IMG/VR virus record: IMGVR_UViG_3300040806_002487
Span: 1-31,468 of that record
Source: a virus
DNA length: 31,468 nt
Direction: 5' to 3' (one strand)
In this document: piece by piece, positions 1 through 6,840 of the stretch
How positions within the stretch are numbered: position 1 is the first letter of the stretch
Layout: each line of letters begins with the position of its first letter
The notes under the pieces: generated by a model
Databases searched by the model: none
What the model was told of the DNA's origin: nothing
What the model saw: only the letters and a program-made list of their open reading frames with translations
Position numbers and translations under genes: made by a program

Positions 1-359
1 ACGATAAAATTGTTGGCATAAGTGGTTTACACGAATTTAAAGATGGTTATAGAGCTTTATATCGTGGTGCACAGCTATATTCAAGACCTGGTGGATTAAC
101 TCGTAATCATATGAATTGTTGGATGTTTTATTACCATCTTCCAATAGCTATTGATTTAGTTAATGGAGAACCAATTTATATCACGACCAATACTGATAAT
201 GATGCAAGCGGAAGCATGTTAAGATTAAATAAGTTATACTATATACTCGAAAAGAATGGTCTTGTTGAGCATATAAGTAATGAAGAAGTATTTGGCGTTA
301 ACCAAAATATATGGAAATTAAATAAAGAAAGATATCTTGAAGTAAGAGGTGAAGAATGA
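1..359 (+). CDS. GNAT-like acyltransferase, C-terminal fragment
   Basis: The reading frame is open from the left edge (first full codon at 3) to the TGA at 357-359, so only the C-terminal 118 or so residues are present. The fragment starts in a beta-strand-like VGISGLHEF, then a basic stretch (RALYRGAQLYSRPGG), and ends with TNTDNDASGSML and a final strand. This resembles the C-terminal half of GNAT-type N-acyltransferases, but no acetyl-CoA loop can be checked because the N-terminus is missing. Its stop overlaps the next start as ATGA (356-359), so it is translationally coupled to the halogenase-like gene and probably part of the same operon. The coding call is firm; the family call is tentative. 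Confidence 0.6.
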   Translation, partial: DKIVGISGLHEFKDGYRALYRGAQLYSRPGGLTRNHMNCWMFYYHLPIAIDLVNGEPIYITTNTDNDASGSMLRLNKLYYILEKNGLVEHISNEEVFGVNQNIWKLNKERYLEVRGEE

Positions 360-1525
360 AGATTGCAGTACTAGGAGCAGGAAGCGCAGGCATACTAACA
401 ACAGGCTGTATTCTTAAAGATTTCAAAAACCGTGGGATTGATATTGAAATGACCCACGTTTTTGATCCAACCATTCCAATTCTTGGAGTAGGAGAAAGCA
501 CAACGTCAGAAGTAACTTTTGCGATTGGGCAAGCGTTTGACTTTATATTTGCCACAGAGGCTGAGGAATTAAATAGCACAACAAAATATGGTACACACTA
601 TATTGATTGGCGTGAAAAGGACATTATCTTTCCATTTCAAACTGGTTATCATGCCGTTCATTTTGATGCTCGTGACTTTGCAAAAATGGGATTGGATAGA
701 TTAAAAAAATTATATCCAAACTATACTTTATTGGAAGGTACAGTTGGTGAGCAACCTATGTGGGATCATTCTGGAGTAGCACTTACAATCAATAAAGAAC
801 TAAATGTTTTTGACTATGTGATTGATTGCCGTGGCAGACCTGAAGACTTTACTGATTATAAAGAATGCAATTTAATTCTGAACTCTGCGTTAGTATACGA
901 CGATCCTGAGCCATCTGATTTTGGATTTACAAGACACGTTGCTCATAAATATGGGTGGATGTTTGTGATTCCGTTACAGCATCGCACCTCGCACGGATTA
1001 CTGTATAACAACAATTTTGCCGATAAGCAAATGGCAATTGAAGAGCTTATTCGTATTACGAATGCAACCGAGGATGATATTGAGGACTTCAGAACATTTC
1101 CAATCAAACCATATTATTGTAAAAAGACAGTCAATGGGCGTATGCTCAAGAATGGTAATCGTGCGGTATTCTTCGAGCCTATGAGTGCTAACTCACTTTA
1201 TATGGCTGTTAAAAATACTCAGATTTTGTCGGATTACATTAGAGGCGAAATTAATGAAGATGAAGCAAACGAGTTGTGCATATTAAATTACCGCGCAGTT
1301 GAAGATCTTATTAACTTAATTTATCACGGCGGTTCTATTTACGAAAATGCGTTTTGGGATTGGGCAAAAGACCGAGCCTCAAATAATTTAAAAGAAACCG
1401 ACGTATTGCAAAGATATGTAGCAGATCAGGAAGATCAGATGTTTAAAACAATAACCGAAAGATTTATGGGACATCACGTATTACGATACGTAGACCGTGA
1501 GTTTGGTTTTAATTACTTTGGGTGA
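356..1525 (+). CDS. Flavin-dependent (tryptophan-type) halogenase-like protein
   Basis: A 389-aa protein with an N-terminal Rossmann FAD motif GAGSAG (residues 7-12), followed by GVGEST (44-49), which is typical of FADH2-dependent tryptophan halogenases. Lys77 in STTKYGTHYIDW sits where the catalytic lysine of PrnA and RebH (Lys79) is found. WMFVIPLQHR (201-210) matches the WxWxIP halogenase signature with Phe for the second Trp, and FFEPMSANSLYMA (272-284) fits the later FEP flavin/substrate segment. Family members usually have about 500-540 residues, so the C-terminal substrate region is short. Such enzymes use a flavin reductase, chloride, bromide or iodide and O2 to make HOX. The cyanophage enzyme VirX1 shows that phage halogenases can be active. 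The gene overlaps its upstream neighbour by ATGA and is followed after 3 nt by the AMP-ligase gene. The substrate is unknown, and a non-halogenating monooxygenase is the alternative. Confidence 0.85.
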   Translation: MKIAVLGAGSAGILTTGCILKDFKNRGIDIEMTHVFDPTIPILGVGESTTSEVTFAIGQAFDFIFATEAEELNSTTKYGTHYIDWREKDIIFPFQTGYHAVHFDARDFAKMGLDRLKKLYPNYTLLEGTVGEQPMWDHSGVALTINKELNVFDYVIDCRGRPEDFTDYKECNLILNSALVYDDPEPSDFGFTRHVAHKYGWMFVIPLQHRTSHGLLYNNNFADKQMAIEELIRITNATEDDIEDFRTFPIKPYYCKKTVNGRMLKNGNRAVFFEPMSANSLYMAVKNTQILSDYIRGEINEDEANELCILNYRAVEDLINLIYHGGSIYENAFWDWAKDRASNNLKETDVLQRYVADQEDQMFKTITERFMGHHVLRYVDREFGFNYFG

Positions 1526-1528
1526 TAC

Positions 1529-2299
1529 ATGCCGCTAAGAACTTGGTACGATAATTATGATGAGGATTATTTCCGTGATGCTGCTGAGAAAGGCATTATA
1601 ATTAAAACAAGCGGTTCATCTGGAGAACCAAAGGAAATATTTCAACCTCCGTATAAATCAATATCAAATTCTCACGCTGCTATTGAGACACAAGGTATTA
1701 CTGGCGATTCAGTAATCTATACTTGTTTGAATCCACAAAGAGCAGGTGCGTTGTTTGCTCAAACAATTCCAGGCTTAATGGTCGGAGCAACTATTGACCT
1801 TGAAAAATTTAATCCATATCGCTATGTGCAGATAGCCCATAAATATACACATACGCACTTAACACCAAAGCAAGCGTTAGCTGTGATGAAAACAAAAGGT
1901 TTTAAAGATCTTAATTTAAAAGATAAAGTATTTTTAGTTGGATCTGAACCAGTTACGTGGGATATAATTGAAGCGTTTGTAGAACGTGGAGCTACTGTAA
2001 TTACTATTTGGGGAATGACTGAAATTGGAGTAAATGCAATATTACACAAATTTCGAAGTGTGTTCGATGTAATTGCAGCAAAAACAAAATGCCCTTCAAA
2101 TTCTACTATTCTTGGAAATATATTCCATTGCGAATGGAAAGTAGATGAAAACAATTGTCTTTGGGTAAAAGGTGATTCTTGTGTGTATGAGGATTGGTTC
2201 AATACAAAGGATCAAGTTGTTGTTGACTATTTTGGATGCCTTTGGTATACTGGCCGCGCCGGCACTCCTGTAGATTTTAGTAATCCAAGAAAAGGTTAA
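1529..2299 (+). CDS. Truncated AMP-forming ligase (adenylation domain core)
   Basis: This 256-aa protein carries the core motifs of ANL adenylating enzymes: A3 P-loop TSGSSGEPK at 27-35, a GSEP segment at 138-141, A5 WGMTEIG at 161-167, and an A7/A8-like end (WFNTKDQ near 223-229 and YTGR at 240-243). The family normally has 500 or more residues. Here the N-terminal subdomain before A3 is missing, and so is the mobile C-terminal domain with the A10 lysine. It could adenylate a carboxylate weakly, need a partner for the second half-reaction, or have another role. No carrier protein is visible nearby. It lies 3 nt after the halogenase-like gene and 1 nt before the radical SAM gene, which implies co-translation. 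There is no frameshift inside the ORF, so this looks like a compact form rather than decay. Confidence 0.8.
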   Translation: MPLRTWYDNYDEDYFRDAAEKGIIIKTSGSSGEPKEIFQPPYKSISNSHAAIETQGITGDSVIYTCLNPQRAGALFAQTIPGLMVGATIDLEKFNPYRYVQIAHKYTHTHLTPKQALAVMKTKGFKDLNLKDKVFLVGSEPVTWDIIEAFVERGATVITIWGMTEIGVNAILHKFRSVFDVIAAKTKCPSNSTILGNIFHCEWKVDENNCLWVKGDSCVYEDWFNTKDQVVVDYFGCLWYTGRAGTPVDFSNPRKG

Positions 2300-2300
2300 A

Positions 2301-3818
2301 ATGAAAACATACGATATTATAATTATGACCGAAGGTAGCGATCCCGTGTTTAATGTAGCACGTGCTGTTGGCGGTTATAAGATTGCGTCTCATATGAGAA
2401 ACCTTGGATACAGTGTGTTTGTACTAAACAACTTTACTCATTGGATCAAAAAAGGTATGATAAACGAAGTCCTTGATAAATTGATGGGACCAAATACTTT
2501 ATGGGTTGGGTTTAGTTCAACTCTGTTTATGAGAAGGTCAGATGACGTCTATACCAAACGTCATACACGCGACGGTGCTCGAATGAATATTCTATGGCAC
2601 TGGCCAACTCAGGATGAAGATATTAAATCTATGACAGATCATATTCGTTCAAAAGGTGCTAAAACAGTATACGGTGGTATGATGGATACTCGTCGTAGAC
2701 CACAAGTTCAAGAATGTATTGATTATTATGTCGTTGGTATGGGTGAAGCAATGGCGGAGCATATTACCAACCATCTTGTAAACGATACAAAATTAAACTA
2801 TAATATTGCGTATGGATCTCAATGTAAAGTAATTGACTTTGACCAAAAGGGTAATCAGTTCGACTTCCGTAACTCATATATCAATTATGTTCCCGAGGAT
2901 TTTTGGAATCCGCAAGATGCAATGGGAATTGAGTTCGGACGCGGTTGTATATTTAAGTGCAAGTTTTGCGCCTATCCTTTGATTGGTAAACGTAAAGGCG
3001 ACGACTCGTTCTTACGAGAAAAGGAACGGATAAAGCACGAACTCAAACAAAATTACGATCTATACGGTACAACGAAATATGTTATTATTGATGATACGTT
3101 TAATGAGCAAACAGTTAAACTTCAAGCGATTGCTGATGCTATTGACGAATTGGCATTACCTGAACAATTACAGTTCTCGGCATTCATACGTATTGATTTA
3201 ATTGCTCGCTTTCCTGAGCAAATTGATTTATTAAGAAGAATTAATTGTTGTGCATGGTTCCTTGGTATTGAATCCTTGAACTATGAAGCGGCAAAAGGAA
3301 TTGGTAAAAGCTGTCCTAAAGAAAAGATCTTTGAAACAATTGCGGCAAGCAAAGAAGCCTTTAACGATTCACTAAGCGTATACGGTAGTTTTATTGCAGG
3401 TCTTCCGCACGATAACGAAGATACAATGAACGAATGGACTCAGGACTTATTTGCTCACAACCATTTGTTTGATTCGTATTCCTTTAGCCCGCTTGAACTT
3501 GGCACGGCGTCTGAGTTGTCTCGTAATGCCGAACAGTTTGGATATCAAGTTGATACTGCAACAAACCAATGGATCAGCGATGATTGGTCTAGTAAAGAAG
3601 CGGTTGAATACGTAAAGAACCTACAAGAAAACTTTATTGATGATATTAAGGTTGCAACGTTCTTCCTTATGTTTTATCAATGTTTAGGCTTTGAATTTGA
3701 AGAGCTTAGAAAAATGACGTTCACAGAATTGTTTATAGATCCAGCAATTAAAGAGCGTGCTCACGCCTATATGCAAAAAAATTATTATGATAAAGTAGAA
3801 AGATTTTTAGAATTATGA
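2301..3818 (+). CDS. B12-binding-like radical SAM enzyme
   Basis: A 505-aa protein. Residues about 1-165 form a Rossmann-like region (MKTYDIIIMTEGSDP at the start, YYVVGMGEAM at 142-151) resembling the cobalamin-binding domain of class B radical SAM enzymes. The radical SAM cluster motif CIFKCKFC has C216, C220 and C223 in CxxxCxxC spacing and would bind a [4Fe-4S] cluster and SAM. Further typical elements are VIIDDTFNE and FLGIES (strands beta3 and beta4 of the TIM barrel) and FIAGLPHD. No canonical DxHxxG cobalamin motif was seen in the N-terminal part, so cobalamin use is uncertain. The start is 1 nt after the AMP-ligase stop, and its stop overlaps the following oxygenase gene by ATGA (3815-3818). 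The reaction is unknown; methylation, or ring or C-C bond chemistry on the cluster product, are possibilities. Confidence 0.88.
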   Translation: MKTYDIIIMTEGSDPVFNVARAVGGYKIASHMRNLGYSVFVLNNFTHWIKKGMINEVLDKLMGPNTLWVGFSSTLFMRRSDDVYTKRHTRDGARMNILWHWPTQDEDIKSMTDHIRSKGAKTVYGGMMDTRRRPQVQECIDYYVVGMGEAMAEHITNHLVNDTKLNYNIAYGSQCKVIDFDQKGNQFDFRNSYINYVPEDFWNPQDAMGIEFGRGCIFKCKFCAYPLIGKRKGDDSFLREKERIKHELKQNYDLYGTTKYVIIDDTFNEQTVKLQAIADAIDELALPEQLQFSAFIRIDLIARFPEQIDLLRRINCCAWFLGIESLNYEAAKGIGKSCPKEKIFETIAASKEAFNDSLSVYGSFIAGLPHDNEDTMNEWTQDLFAHNHLFDSYSFSPLELGTASELSRNAEQFGYQVDTATNQWISDDWSSKEAVEYVKNLQENFIDDIKVATFFLMFYQCLGFEFEELRKMTFTELFIDPAIKERAHAYMQKNYYDKVERFLEL

Positions 3819-4399
3819 AATATTTTGAAAAAATACTATTACCACGATTTCACGGATTGTTAGATGAATTAAATATGCTAGAAGCTTCTGAAGAAGTTAC
3901 ATGGTTGCAACCATCGCATCCTTTAAGCTCAGCACAAATATGTTTAAACGCCGCGCCGGGTTATACACATGACGTAAATTTTGGTGCTGGTTATTTTGCC
4001 GATAAGGGTAATAGCGATTTCTTTATTCGACACACTCCTGAGGGTGATATCCGCATTCCAATGAAGCCAAGTAGTGTTTATGATTGGGAACTATGTGATG
4101 TCTTTGTTGATACTGGTTTTGATAATATCTTTAACACGCTTAAAACAAAATTTAATGTAGGAAGAGCACGACTTCTTAAATCAGCTCCTCGTACTTGCAT
4201 GAATTGGCATATAGATCCAATTCCAAGAGTTCATTATCCATTGCAAACTGCAGATGGTTGTTTAATGATTATTGAAGACGAATCATATCATCTTCCATTA
4301 GAACAATGGACTTTTGCGCATACTAACAAAGGTTACCATACTGCGCTAAATGCGAGTGATATAGAACGTATTCATTTTGTTGTAGATATATTGCCATGA
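3815..4399 (+). CDS. Aspartyl/asparaginyl beta-hydroxylase-like Fe(II)/2OG oxygenase
   Basis: A 194-aa protein whose C-terminal half matches the double-stranded beta-helix of the Asp/Asn beta-hydroxylase family. H132-x-D134 lies in NWHIDPIPRVHYPL, with R138 next to it. The distal histidine is H175 in YHTALNAS, and R185 in ERIHFVVD would bind the 2-oxoglutarate carboxylate. All ligands of the facial triad are therefore present. The size is close to single-domain bacterial members. Such enzymes hydroxylate free amino acids, peptides or small molecules using O2 and 2-oxoglutarate. The gene is coupled on both sides by 4-nt ATGA overlaps with the radical SAM gene and the next oxygenase gene. The substrate is unknown. 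Confidence 0.82.
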   Translation: MKYFEKILLPRFHGLLDELNMLEASEEVTWLQPSHPLSSAQICLNAAPGYTHDVNFGAGYFADKGNSDFFIRHTPEGDIRIPMKPSSVYDWELCDVFVDTGFDNIFNTLKTKFNVGRARLLKSAPRTCMNWHIDPIPRVHYPLQTADGCLMIIEDESYHLPLEQWTFAHTNKGYHTALNASDIERIHFVVDILP

Positions 4400-4905
4400 A
4401 TAAGTACTTAACCCATCTACCAGTTTCTGAATATGTTGTTGAAAAATTAATTAAAGAGTTTTATGATAATGTCCATAAGGCAAAAATATATACTGCATCA
4501 AATGGAGTTATAACAAGATCTCTTGATGAAATGGAAGTGATTCGTTTAGCAGATGCCGAAGATTGTGTATTAGCGCATAAGATAGCAAAAAACTTATCAT
4601 ATATGATTGCTGCAGAAGTAAAGCCAAGATATTATAGACAAGCAGCGGGATCAGATTTAAATAAACATAAAGATGTTGGCGCTACTATCGCACTTAATAT
4701 TGTATTAGAAGGTTCAGGCCCAATATGTTTTGATGACGACATATATATAAACTACAAATGCGCATTACTTGATGTAACGCAATATCACTCTGTAAAAACT
4801 GAAGACACTAGAGTTTTATTTAGACTTACTGCAAACGACATTTCATACGAAGAAGTTTTAGATTGCATTGAAGGTAAAGAACATGACATATTTGATATTA
4901 ATTAG
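4396..4905 (+). CDS. Second putative Fe(II)/2OG oxygenase
   Basis: A 169-aa protein with little overall resemblance to its upstream neighbour but a plausible double-stranded beta-helix iron site. H91-x-D93 is in LNKHKDVGATIALNIVL, H131 is in TQYHSVKTEDTR, and R139 or R143 is suitably placed after the distal histidine for 2-oxoglutarate binding. The pattern of alternating strands between the two motifs (ALNIVLEGSGPICF, CALLDVTQYHSV) supports the fold. It is coupled to the previous oxygenase by ATGA (4396-4399) and overlaps the start of the next small ORF. Product and substrate are unknown. The family call rests on the motifs alone. Confidence 0.68.
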   Translation: MNKYLTHLPVSEYVVEKLIKEFYDNVHKAKIYTASNGVITRSLDEMEVIRLADAEDCVLAHKIAKNLSYMIAAEVKPRYYRQAAGSDLNKHKDVGATIALNIVLEGSGPICFDDDIYINYKCALLDVTQYHSVKTEDTRVLFRLTANDISYEEVLDCIEGKEHDIFDIN

Positions 4906-5128
4906 TTTTGTGATAAAAGCATACGTACTCGAGAAAGAAAGAATTGCTAATCCATTAGGATGTATTGGTGGTGCTATAAATAGATGTAATATTGTTGAAA
5001 GATATGTGTTTTATTTTATGCCGTTTGTGAGCGATCTTTATCTTGTATTATTATTTCTTGAAAGAAAGTATTCAAGTGCATTCCCTGATATGAAATGGAA
5101 AGATCTCCAACCAGGGGTTTTATGGTAA
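4883..5128 (+). CDS. Small hydrophobic protein, function unknown
   Basis: An 81-aa ORF that starts inside the end of the preceding oxygenase gene. I chose ATG 4883 because AAGG at 4871-4874 lies about 8 nt upstream; a TTG at 4868 is an in-frame alternative. It has a hydrophobic N-terminus (TYLILISFVIKAYV) and a second hydrophobic stretch (YVFYFMPFVSDLYLVLLFL), so one or two membrane segments are likely. The stop at 5126-5128 abuts the methyltransferase ATG at 5129, which fits an operon gene. Overlap of 23 nt with a neighbour in another frame and lack of recognisable homology make this a moderate call. Confidence 0.55.
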   Translation: MTYLILISFVIKAYVLEKERIANPLGCIGGAINRCNIVERYVFYFMPFVSDLYLVLLFLERKYSSAFPDMKWKDLQPGVLW

Positions 5129-5878
5129 ATGAATCAATATGATATATTCAAACGAGTTAACACATTTAAAATATTTACTCAGTTTGTTGATTACAAAAAT
5201 GAAACGATATTAGACTTCGGTGGCAACAGGGGTAACCTTATTCACTTTAGTGATGGAAAAATCCTACCCGAAAAATATACCTCAATGGATGTTAGCAAAA
5301 ATGCTTTAAACGAATTGCTTGAAGAATTTCCAAATGCTAATACGATTTACTGGAATCGCCACCATCAAACATACAATCCTCAAGGAAATAAAAACGAACA
5401 GTTTCCAGGTTTCAATGGATTCCTTGGCGCTCTTACAATTAATTCTTTATCATATGACATGTCGTTCGCAAATAGTGTATTCACTCACATGGATCTAAGA
5501 GAAATACTGTTTTGTATCCGCGGTCTGCAAATAATATCAAACGAAATTAACTTTACTTATATAGATCCTGAAAACACTAGAATCTTTGAGGTATTACGTA
5601 AGAGGCATAACGCTATTGATTTGACTGATGAAGAAATAACCAATTTGTCAGACCACAATATCTCATATATATTAAATAGAAACAAAGTCGTTAACCAAGT
5701 CCAAGAACCTTACAAAGATATTTGGACTGTGATTAAAACTGATTTTCTAAAGGAGGCGATAATAAATAGTTCGCCATTTGCTATTTCAATTGAGAGCGGT
5801 ATGACAACTGGGTTCAATTGGATGAAAATAAAAGTCAGAGACCGCTTGCCTGCTAACGTGGGCATAATCGGATACTAA
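5129..5878 (+). CDS. Class I SAM-dependent methyltransferase
   Basis: A 249-aa protein with a class I methyltransferase core. Motif I is ILDFGGNRGN (residues 27-36), the acidic end of strand beta2 is YTSMDVSKNAL, and the motif IV region is DMSFANSVFTHMD, an arrangement typical of Methyltransf_11/25-type small-molecule methyltransferases. The start directly follows the previous stop, and it is the last gene of the tight plus-strand array that begins with the GNAT-like fragment. A role as tailoring methyltransferase for the cluster product is the simplest reading. A protein, lipid or RNA target cannot be excluded. Confidence 0.78.
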   Translation: MNQYDIFKRVNTFKIFTQFVDYKNETILDFGGNRGNLIHFSDGKILPEKYTSMDVSKNALNELLEEFPNANTIYWNRHHQTYNPQGNKNEQFPGFNGFLGALTINSLSYDMSFANSVFTHMDLREILFCIRGLQIISNEINFTYIDPENTRIFEVLRKRHNAIDLTDEEITNLSDHNISYILNRNKVVNQVQEPYKDIWTVIKTDFLKEAIINSSPFAISIESGMTTGFNWMKIKVRDRLPANVGIIGY

Positions 5879-5895
5879 AACAAAGGAGAAAATAT

Positions 5896-6114
5896 ATGAC
5901 TACATTAACTACACATTTACATAAAGAAGGTGCTGGCGGCGGATACTTCGGCCACATTAAGATTGGACTTAACATGGTCGTTTGGTCAGTCGCAGTATTT
6001 GTAACAAGCTCAATCCATGCCATTTTCCCATTTGCTTTAGAGAAAGCATCTATGAATGCGGCGAAGAAACTGGCGAGCTTGGTTGAGGAAACCTTCGCAC
6101 ACCACGAGGCTTGA
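5896..6114 (+). CDS. DUF6356-type small membrane protein A
   Basis: A 72-aa protein starting HLHKEGAGGGYFGHIKIG and running into one hydrophobic segment (about residues 28-50), then a charged helix. The pattern HLHE-x-YF-H, a membrane helix and HA-FPF is that of DUF6356 proteins found in phages and proteobacteria. A clear Shine-Dalgarno (AAAGGAG at 5882-5888) precedes the ATG. The next gene encodes a second, longer member, so this is a tandem paralogous pair. No biochemical role is known to me. Confidence 0.7.
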   Translation: MTTLTTHLHKEGAGGGYFGHIKIGLNMVVWSVAVFVTSSIHAIFPFALEKASMNAAKKLASLVEETFAHHEA

Positions 6115-6115
6115 T

Positions 6116-6400
6116 ATGAAATTTGGTAATTTGGGCAGATATGGGTATTTGATTAATACTGAGCATTTGCATGAAGTAAGGTCTGGGTATTTTCAGCATA
6201 TGTGGTTTGCTATAAAATTGAGCACATTTGGTTTAGTTAACGCAATCACTGGATATACCCACGCATTTTTACCGTTTCTGTTTCCTAACACTCCGCATAG
6301 AATTACGTTAAGGCAGGTTGAGCTCGCGGAAGAACTTATTGCTGAACTCAAAGGTGTAATTGAGAAAGAAGATGCGGAACGTGAAAAAAATATGAAATAA
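6116..6400 (+). CDS. DUF6356-type small membrane protein B
   Basis: A 94-aa protein containing TEHLHEVRSGYFQHMWFAIK and THAFLPFLFP, the two landmarks of DUF6356, separated by a hydrophobic helix, and ending in a charged coiled-coil-like tail (QVELAEELIAELKGVIEKED). The ATG at 6116 has GAGG at 6106-6109 upstream and begins 1 nt after the stop of the first paralogue; an upstream in-frame start would overlap that gene without a better ribosome site. It ends just before a strong promoter. Confidence 0.72.
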   Translation: MKFGNLGRYGYLINTEHLHEVRSGYFQHMWFAIKLSTFGLVNAITGYTHAFLPFLFPNTPHRITLRQVELAEELIAELKGVIEKEDAEREKNMK

Positions 6401-6424
6401 TTTCACAAAAACTGAAAAAAGTTG

Positions 6425-6453
6425 TTGACATTTGGTTTCAATCTTGTTAGAAT
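6425..6453 (+). promoter_or_regulatory. Sigma70-type promoter P1
   Basis: TTGACA at 6425-6430 and TAGAAT at 6448-6453 with a 17-nt spacer. The block just upstream (AACTGAAAAAAGTTG) and the leader after the -10 (ATATCAAATAGGAAA) recur almost unchanged at P2 (8124) and P3 (8936). It should drive the 117-aa gene and the following ketoacyl synthase, using host RNA polymerase, so early expression is likely. Confidence 0.85.
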
Positions 6454-6485
6454 AGATATATCAAATAGGAAAACAGGAATACATT

Positions 6486-6839
6486 ATGAAAATCGTTGTT
6501 GAACATCAGAACCTTAACGAAAAAACCGGCAACCTTGAAGGTTTCGCATCAGTTGCAGAAGTTAATGCTTCACATATCCATAACCTTGATGAGGCGCTTG
6601 AATATGCTTGGCGTTATACCAACAATGTTGATGGTTCTTGGTCAATGAAAATTGGCAGTGATGCGAATGATAATGTAACTGTATTAGCGGATCTCCCAGT
6701 GTCCAAGCGCACAGGCAATCCAATGGGCTTGCGTAGTTCAATGGTGGGAGACCGGTTTATTGTTGAAGATATCTTTGGCACTTCGGTCCACAAAGTTATG
6801 CCGTTTGGTTTTAAAAGAATTGATAGTGAGGTAGCATAA
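6486..6839 (+). CDS. Hypothetical protein (117 aa)
   Basis: A soluble 117-aa protein with no motif I recognise. It has an acidic, mixed alpha/beta composition, with KIVVEHQNLNEKTG at the start and a strand-rich C-terminus (VGDRFIVEDIFGTSVHKV). It is the first gene after promoter P1, with an AGGAAAACAGGAA purine-rich leader before the ATG. It ends 1 nt before the TTG start of the ketoacyl synthase gene, so the two are probably co-transcribed. Confidence 0.7.
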   Translation: MKIVVEHQNLNEKTGNLEGFASVAEVNASHIHNLDEALEYAWRYTNNVDGSWSMKIGSDANDNVTVLADLPVSKRTGNPMGLRSSMVGDRFIVEDIFGTSVHKVMPFGFKRIDSEVA

Positions 6840-6840
6840 T

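Noticed and set aside
4975-4982. TATAAATA late-promoter motif inside the small hydrophobic ORF
   Set aside because: It matches exactly but lies within coding sequence of an accessory operon, and one chance match is expected in AT-rich DNA. It could still act on the methyltransferase gene; only RNA mapping would tell.
4883-5128. Resemblance of the small hydrophobic protein to signal peptidase II (IGGAINRCNIVERY versus GGAxGNxxDR)
   Set aside because: The catalytic aspartates are not in place, the protein is half the usual length, and it has too few membrane segments.
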